DNA of 7,877 nt from positions 1 through 7,877 of the forward strand of contig RFJB01000135.1 in assembly GCA_003695045.1 (NCBI GenBank), given 5' to 3'. Both the position numbers and the translations under genes were made by a program. The notes beneath the pieces were generated by a model. The model worked only from the letters and a program-made list of their open reading frames with translations, did not search any database and was not told where the DNA came from. Source of the DNA: Candidatus Woesearchaeota archaeon. GTDB lineage: Archaea > Nanobdellota > Nanobdellia > Woesearchaeales > J091. This document shows, in pieces, positions 5,083-7,877 of this stretch (the first letter of the stretch is position 1; each line of letters starts with the position of its first letter).

Positions 5083-7749
5083 TCATGCCTGCTTGAATAC
5101 CCTGTCAATCTCCTCTTCTTTGAAGCCCTCCTCAATCAGGCGCTCCCTTATTTCGCTGTCCTTCTTGCCCTGGAATCGGAGCATTCTGATGTAGTTCTTT
5201 ATGGCAAGCTGCATTCCCTGCTCTTCCAGAGCGCGAATTCTGTCGCGGACGTCTTCAATTTTCTTGCCGGGCATGAGGATTGCCATGAGTTTGTCCTTAT
5301 AGCGGTAAGCGAAGTATCCTCCTGCTCCGATTGCCGCAATGAGAAGAGCTACAAGCGACCAGAATACTATGGGATTCATCTTCTTGCGCGGCTTGCTCTT
5401 GACATCCACGACAAACTTTATGGTTTCTTTCTGGCCGATTGCCGTAACTTCAAGGGTGTTCTTTGAACTGACATTGAATCCCTGCGGGATGACGTTGTAT
5501 ATTGTTATGTTCCGCGTCTGCGATGGGTTGAGAACAAAGGATGTTTTTTCAAGGTCAAAGAAGTTTTCCGACTTGGCGAACTTTACGCTTACGTCAACGC
5601 TCTCATCAAGCAGGTTTTTCACTATGAAATATGCATCTTTACCCGTCTCGTTAATGTAAATTCTCTCGGGCGAAACTTCCAGAGGATAGGACGGGTACCT
5701 GTCTATGTCCACGCTGAAAGGAATCAGGAATGTCTTATCATCTCCGACAGTGCAGAAGAACTCCCCTGAGTATGTTTTTTCAAAGCGCTCCGCCTTTGTA
5801 AACTTTATCTCCACCTTAACCGACTTTTCATTGACGAACTTGAATTTGTTGGTGCTTGAAATGTCGGGGTCGTCCCAGGAGAGTTCGCAGGAGAAGGTGT
5901 CGCCCGTTTTTACAATGTCAAATGTTACCATTCCCTTTGTGCCGAAGACCTTTATTGCCTTGGAGGGTGTTATGTTGATAGCAGGCGAACTCACAAGAAG
6001 AACAGGTATTTTCGAGATGTTGAGCCCTGAATTGCTTATGTAAAGGTAACCGTAAGTGTCGGGATTATCCATGGACAACCTCCGAACAGTCAGCCGGATG
6101 TATGAGTAAGCGGATATTCCGTCCTGCGTTTCCATTTCAAGCTTGTCTTTCAGATTGTCTGAGAACTCAAAGTCCAGATTGTCCAGGTCGTAGGTTGTGG
6201 GATTGTAAAGCTCAAGAACCTTTGACTCGGAATTCATTATGAGAATGCGGGGCACCGACTTCAGGAAGGGCCGGGCATTGTTCTTAAGAACATAGAAAGA
6301 ATACGCGTTCTGCCGGGTCGTGTTCCAGCCATATTCCAGCTCGTTTTCTGAAATCCACTCCTCAGCATCTTCTATGACCTCGTTGGAGCGGTTGAAGCCG
6401 ATGTTGAGAAGCGACAGCACCGCATTGCCTGTCGGAACAACCCTTGATGAAATGTTTCCAGAGCCCCAGCTTCCGTCGTTATTCTGCTTGAAGCGAAGCC
6501 AGTCAAGAACTTCACTGCGTGAATAGTTCACATCTCCGTAGTCATCAGATGAGACAGGGGAGCGATTTACGGCAAACAGGTAAAGCGCAGCATTCGATAT
6601 GTTTTTGCTTGGACCCACATACTTCCCTTTGCTTCCCTCCTGCCTGAGTTCGTGAGTAAGCCATTCAACAGCAGCATCCCTTCTTGCCTGAGGAATGTGC
6701 GTAAGAACAGCCCAGAGAGTGGTCTGAACGTCAGCGTCACCCCATCTGTCCCCGTTAGCCCATCCCGCCCCAGGAGTTGTGTAGGTCATATTGTCTCCTT
6801 CATAGTAAAGGACCTCCTCGTCGTCCTGAGTGAGAAGCGTCGCCTTGACCGGCTCGGTGCAGATGACATAAAGCTCTGCGCCGAATTCGGGAGTGAATGA
6901 GTAAGTGTAATAGGAACCCAGAGAGATATTTTTGGTAACGTTCTGATTGTCGTAGCTTATCAGACATTCGGAGTCCAGAAAGTAGGGAGTCACATTCACA
7001 GTCCACTCGTCAGATGAAGAGTAATAATTCTGATTTTTTTCCAGCCACAAAAGACCGTCATGCATTATTCTGAGCGAATCATTGAATCCCGCAAGGGTAA
7101 GGATGCCGAGAATGTTGGCAGTCCAAAGCGGGCTGCACTCGTCCTTAGGCCAGCATTTTTCGTCATTGTCCCTGTAAAGCTTGAGCCAATTAAGGCCCAT
7201 ATCAATCTCCTTTTTGTAGATGTACGGAAAGTATGACATTGCCCAAAGGCCGTAGGCGGTTTCCAGCGAGTCCTTCCAGCCGCCGTCGCTGTACTGCGCA
7301 TTCTCAATGTGGTCCATGACGCTGGTAAGGCGGTTCACTTTTATTTCCTGGTCCAGAGAAACAGTTTCGTCATCGAGTTCGTAAACTGACTTGATAAGAA
7401 TGTCTGAGCACTCGTGAAGCGAGAGGTCGTAATCAGCAATAAAGCAGTTCCTGTCAGACCATTTATAGACGGTCACGTCATCAAAGCTGTTGTCATCACG
7501 GCATATCACGCTGGAATGAACGGTGAGGTTGTCCTCTTCTAGACAGGTGTAGAATACAAGGTCCTCAAGTTCAAGATATTCAGGCGGATAATAGGATGTA
7601 TCGATGAACTGATTGGAAGGCCTGACAAGGTAAATGCCTTCAATGTTCCCGCGAATCACATACGCATCTGAAGGGAAAGCAAGAATGAGAAGAGAAAACA
7701 GTATGAGAAATCCGAAACCCAGCACCCTGTAAAAAGATGAACGCTCCAC
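5083..7749 (-). CDS. Predicted surface protein: signal peptide, alpha-alpha toroid, beta-sandwich domains, TM helix, UBA-like tail
   Basis: Function unknown. From a GTG start at 7749 the protein has 888 residues. Residues 1-29 form a signal peptide (MERSSFYR, hydrophobic 9-25, then PSDA). Residues about 143-490 are helical repeats of the terpenoid cyclase/prenyltransferase toroid type, with QYSDGGW (152-158) and QNNDGSW (422-428) resembling QW motifs. A beta-rich Cys-containing stretch (about 247-319) seems inserted in it. Residues about 500-785 are beta-rich, probably Ig-like domains. A transmembrane helix spans 793-815. The tail (816-888) has a charged helix and a UBA-like unit. I count 17 N-x-S/T sequons, all outside the membrane, and ten cysteines, also all outside. 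No DxDD cyclase motif and no CGEQ thioester motif is present, so a binding or structural role is more likely than catalysis. The frame extends back to a TTG at 7815, but the GTG places the signal peptide at the N-terminus and has a better ribosome binding site. It converges on the glycogen genes and is probably not in their operon. Confidence 0.82.
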   Translation of the reverse strand: MERSSFYRVLGFGFLILFSLLILAFPSDAYVIRGNIEGIYLVRPSNQFIDTSYYPPEYLELEDLVFYTCLEEDNLTVHSSVICRDDNSFDDVTVYKWSDRNCFIADYDLSLHECSDILIKSVYELDDETVSLDQEIKVNRLTSVMDHIENAQYSDGGWKDSLETAYGLWAMSYFPYIYKKEIDMGLNWLKLYRDNDEKCWPKDECSPLWTANILGILTLAGFNDSLRIMHDGLLWLEKNQNYYSSSDEWTVNVTPYFLDSECLISYDNQNVTKNISLGSYYTYSFTPEFGAELYVICTEPVKATLLTQDDEEVLYYEGDNMTYTTPGAGWANGDRWGDADVQTTLWAVLTHIPQARRDAAVEWLTHELRQEGSKGKYVGPSKNISNAALYLFAVNRSPVSSDDYGDVNYSRSEVLDWLRFKQNNDGSWGSGNISSRVVPTGNAVLSLLNIGFNRSNEVIEDAEEWISENELEYGWNTTRQNAYSFYVLKNNARPFLKSVPRILIMNSESKVLELYNPTTYDLDNLDFEFSDNLKDKLEMETQDGISAYSYIRLTVRRLSMDNPDTYGYLYISNSGLNISKIPVLLVSSPAINITPSKAIKVFGTKGMVTFDIVKTGDTFSCELSWDDPDISSTNKFKFVNEKSVKVEIKFTKAERFEKTYSGEFFCTVGDDKTFLIPFSVDIDRYPSYPLEVSPERIYINETGKDAYFIVKNLLDESVDVSVKFAKSENFFDLEKTSFVLNPSQTRNITIYNVIPQGFNVSSKNTLEVTAIGQKETIKFVVDVKSKPRKKMNPIVFWSLVALLIAAIGAGGYFAYRYKDKLMAILMPGKKIEDVRDRIRALEEQGMQLAIKNYIRMLRFQGKKDSEIRERLIEEGFKEEEIDRVFKQA

Positions 7750-7756
7750 CCTCAAA

Positions 7757-7764
7757 CCCCTTTC
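7757..7764 (-). promoter_or_regulatory. Ribosome binding site supporting the GTG start of the surface protein gene
   Basis: On the minus strand GAAAGGGG lies 7 bases before the GTG at 7749. This purine-rich site, plus the signal peptide starting directly after it, argues for GTG rather than the in-frame TTG codons at 7815 and 7755. Confidence 0.45.
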
Positions 7765-7832
7765 AAGCTCGTCCTTTACAGCTCCCTGCTTTAGAGACGG
7801 CAAAACAGCAAACAATGATGTTGAAATTGACA

Positions 7833-7848
7833 GGGAAGCTTTAAAAAC
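7833..7848 (+). promoter_or_regulatory. Archaeal BRE/TATA-like promoter, possibly bidirectional
   Basis: GGGAAGC followed by TTTAAAAA (7840-7847) has the shape of an archaeal BRE plus TATA box. Reading to the right, transcription would begin about 25 bases on, near 7870, and an ATG fills the last three bases (7875-7877), so a leaderless or short-leader divergent gene probably starts at the window edge. Because the core is near-symmetric, the minus strand reads TTTTTAAAGC; a start near 7815-7820 would give the surface protein gene a leader of about 65-70 bases. The remaining bases of the 7750-7832 stretch show no other convincing element. Confidence 0.5.
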
Positions 7849-7851
7849 ATT

Positions 7852-7861
7852 AGTACGTACT
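7852..7861. promoter_or_regulatory. Perfect 10-base palindrome next to the TATA box, possible operator
   Basis: AGTACGTACT equals its own reverse complement. It lies 4 bases past the TATA-like element in the rightward direction, between it and the ATG at 7875, where a bound repressor would block rightward transcription. For the leftward gene it would lie just upstream of the TATA element. No known regulator is assigned; the symmetry could be chance. Confidence 0.35.
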
Positions 7862-7877
7862 CCAAGATAGTTAAATG

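Noticed and set aside
5029..5466. Plus-strand open frame of 145 residues over the 3' end of the surface protein gene
   Set aside because: It crosses the end of the debranching gene and the tail/membrane segment of the opposite gene; no domain or ribosome binding site was recognised.
6320..7011. Terpene cyclase or thioester protein assignment for the toroid
   Set aside because: QW-like repeats suggest the fold only; no DxDD, CGEQ or prenyltransferase zinc-site pattern could be found, so no enzymatic call is made.
7791..7850. Short minus-strand ORF starting MFLKLPCQFQ
   Set aside because: The ATG overlaps the TATA-like element and the frame stops after 19 codons; no support for translation.
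1..7877. CRISPR array, tRNA, rRNA or insertion sequence
   Set aside because: No spaced direct repeats, cloverleaf-like segments, rRNA-like sequence or transposase motifs were seen on reading both strands; coding density leaves almost no room for them.

Overview
The window looks archaeal, most likely from an uncultivated DPANN-type or otherwise poorly characterised lineage. Four things point there: heavy use of ATA for Ile and AGA/AGG for Arg, a BRE/TATA-like promoter at the right edge, a eukaryote-like GT3 glycogen synthase, and a secreted, sequon-rich membrane-anchored protein with a non-ATG start. The lineage is an inference; no rRNA or ribosomal marker is present.

Left part (1-5057, + strand): four closely packed genes form a glycogen metabolism cluster. 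They are a glycogen synthase of the eukaryotic GT3 type (5' end outside the window), a GalT-family hexose-1-phosphate nucleotidylyltransferase, a sugar-1-phosphate nucleotidylyltransferase with a C-terminal hexapeptide-repeat region, and a GH133 amylo-alpha-1,6-glucosidase (debranching enzyme). The gaps are 5, 40 and 10 bases, so one operon, or two pairs with a weak promoter in the 40-base gap, is likely. Together they can make the nucleotide sugar from glucose-1-phosphate, polymerise it, and remove branch points during breakdown. The GalT-family protein may move glucose-1-phosphate between nucleotide carriers rather than act on galactose.

Right part (5083-7749, - strand): one large gene converges on the glycogen genes, leaving only 25 bases between stop codons. 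It encodes a predicted surface protein: signal peptide, alpha-alpha toroid of the terpenoid cyclase/prenyltransferase type with an apparent beta-rich insertion, beta-sandwich domains, one transmembrane helix, and a charged cytoplasmic tail ending in a small UBA-like helical unit. It has no obvious enzymatic motif and is the least understood gene here.

Right edge (7750-7877): a promoter region that may fire both ways. A good TATA-like element is followed by a perfect 10-base palindrome, and an ATG occupies the last three bases, suggesting a divergent gene that begins at the window edge. No RNA genes, mobile elements or CRISPR arrays were seen.
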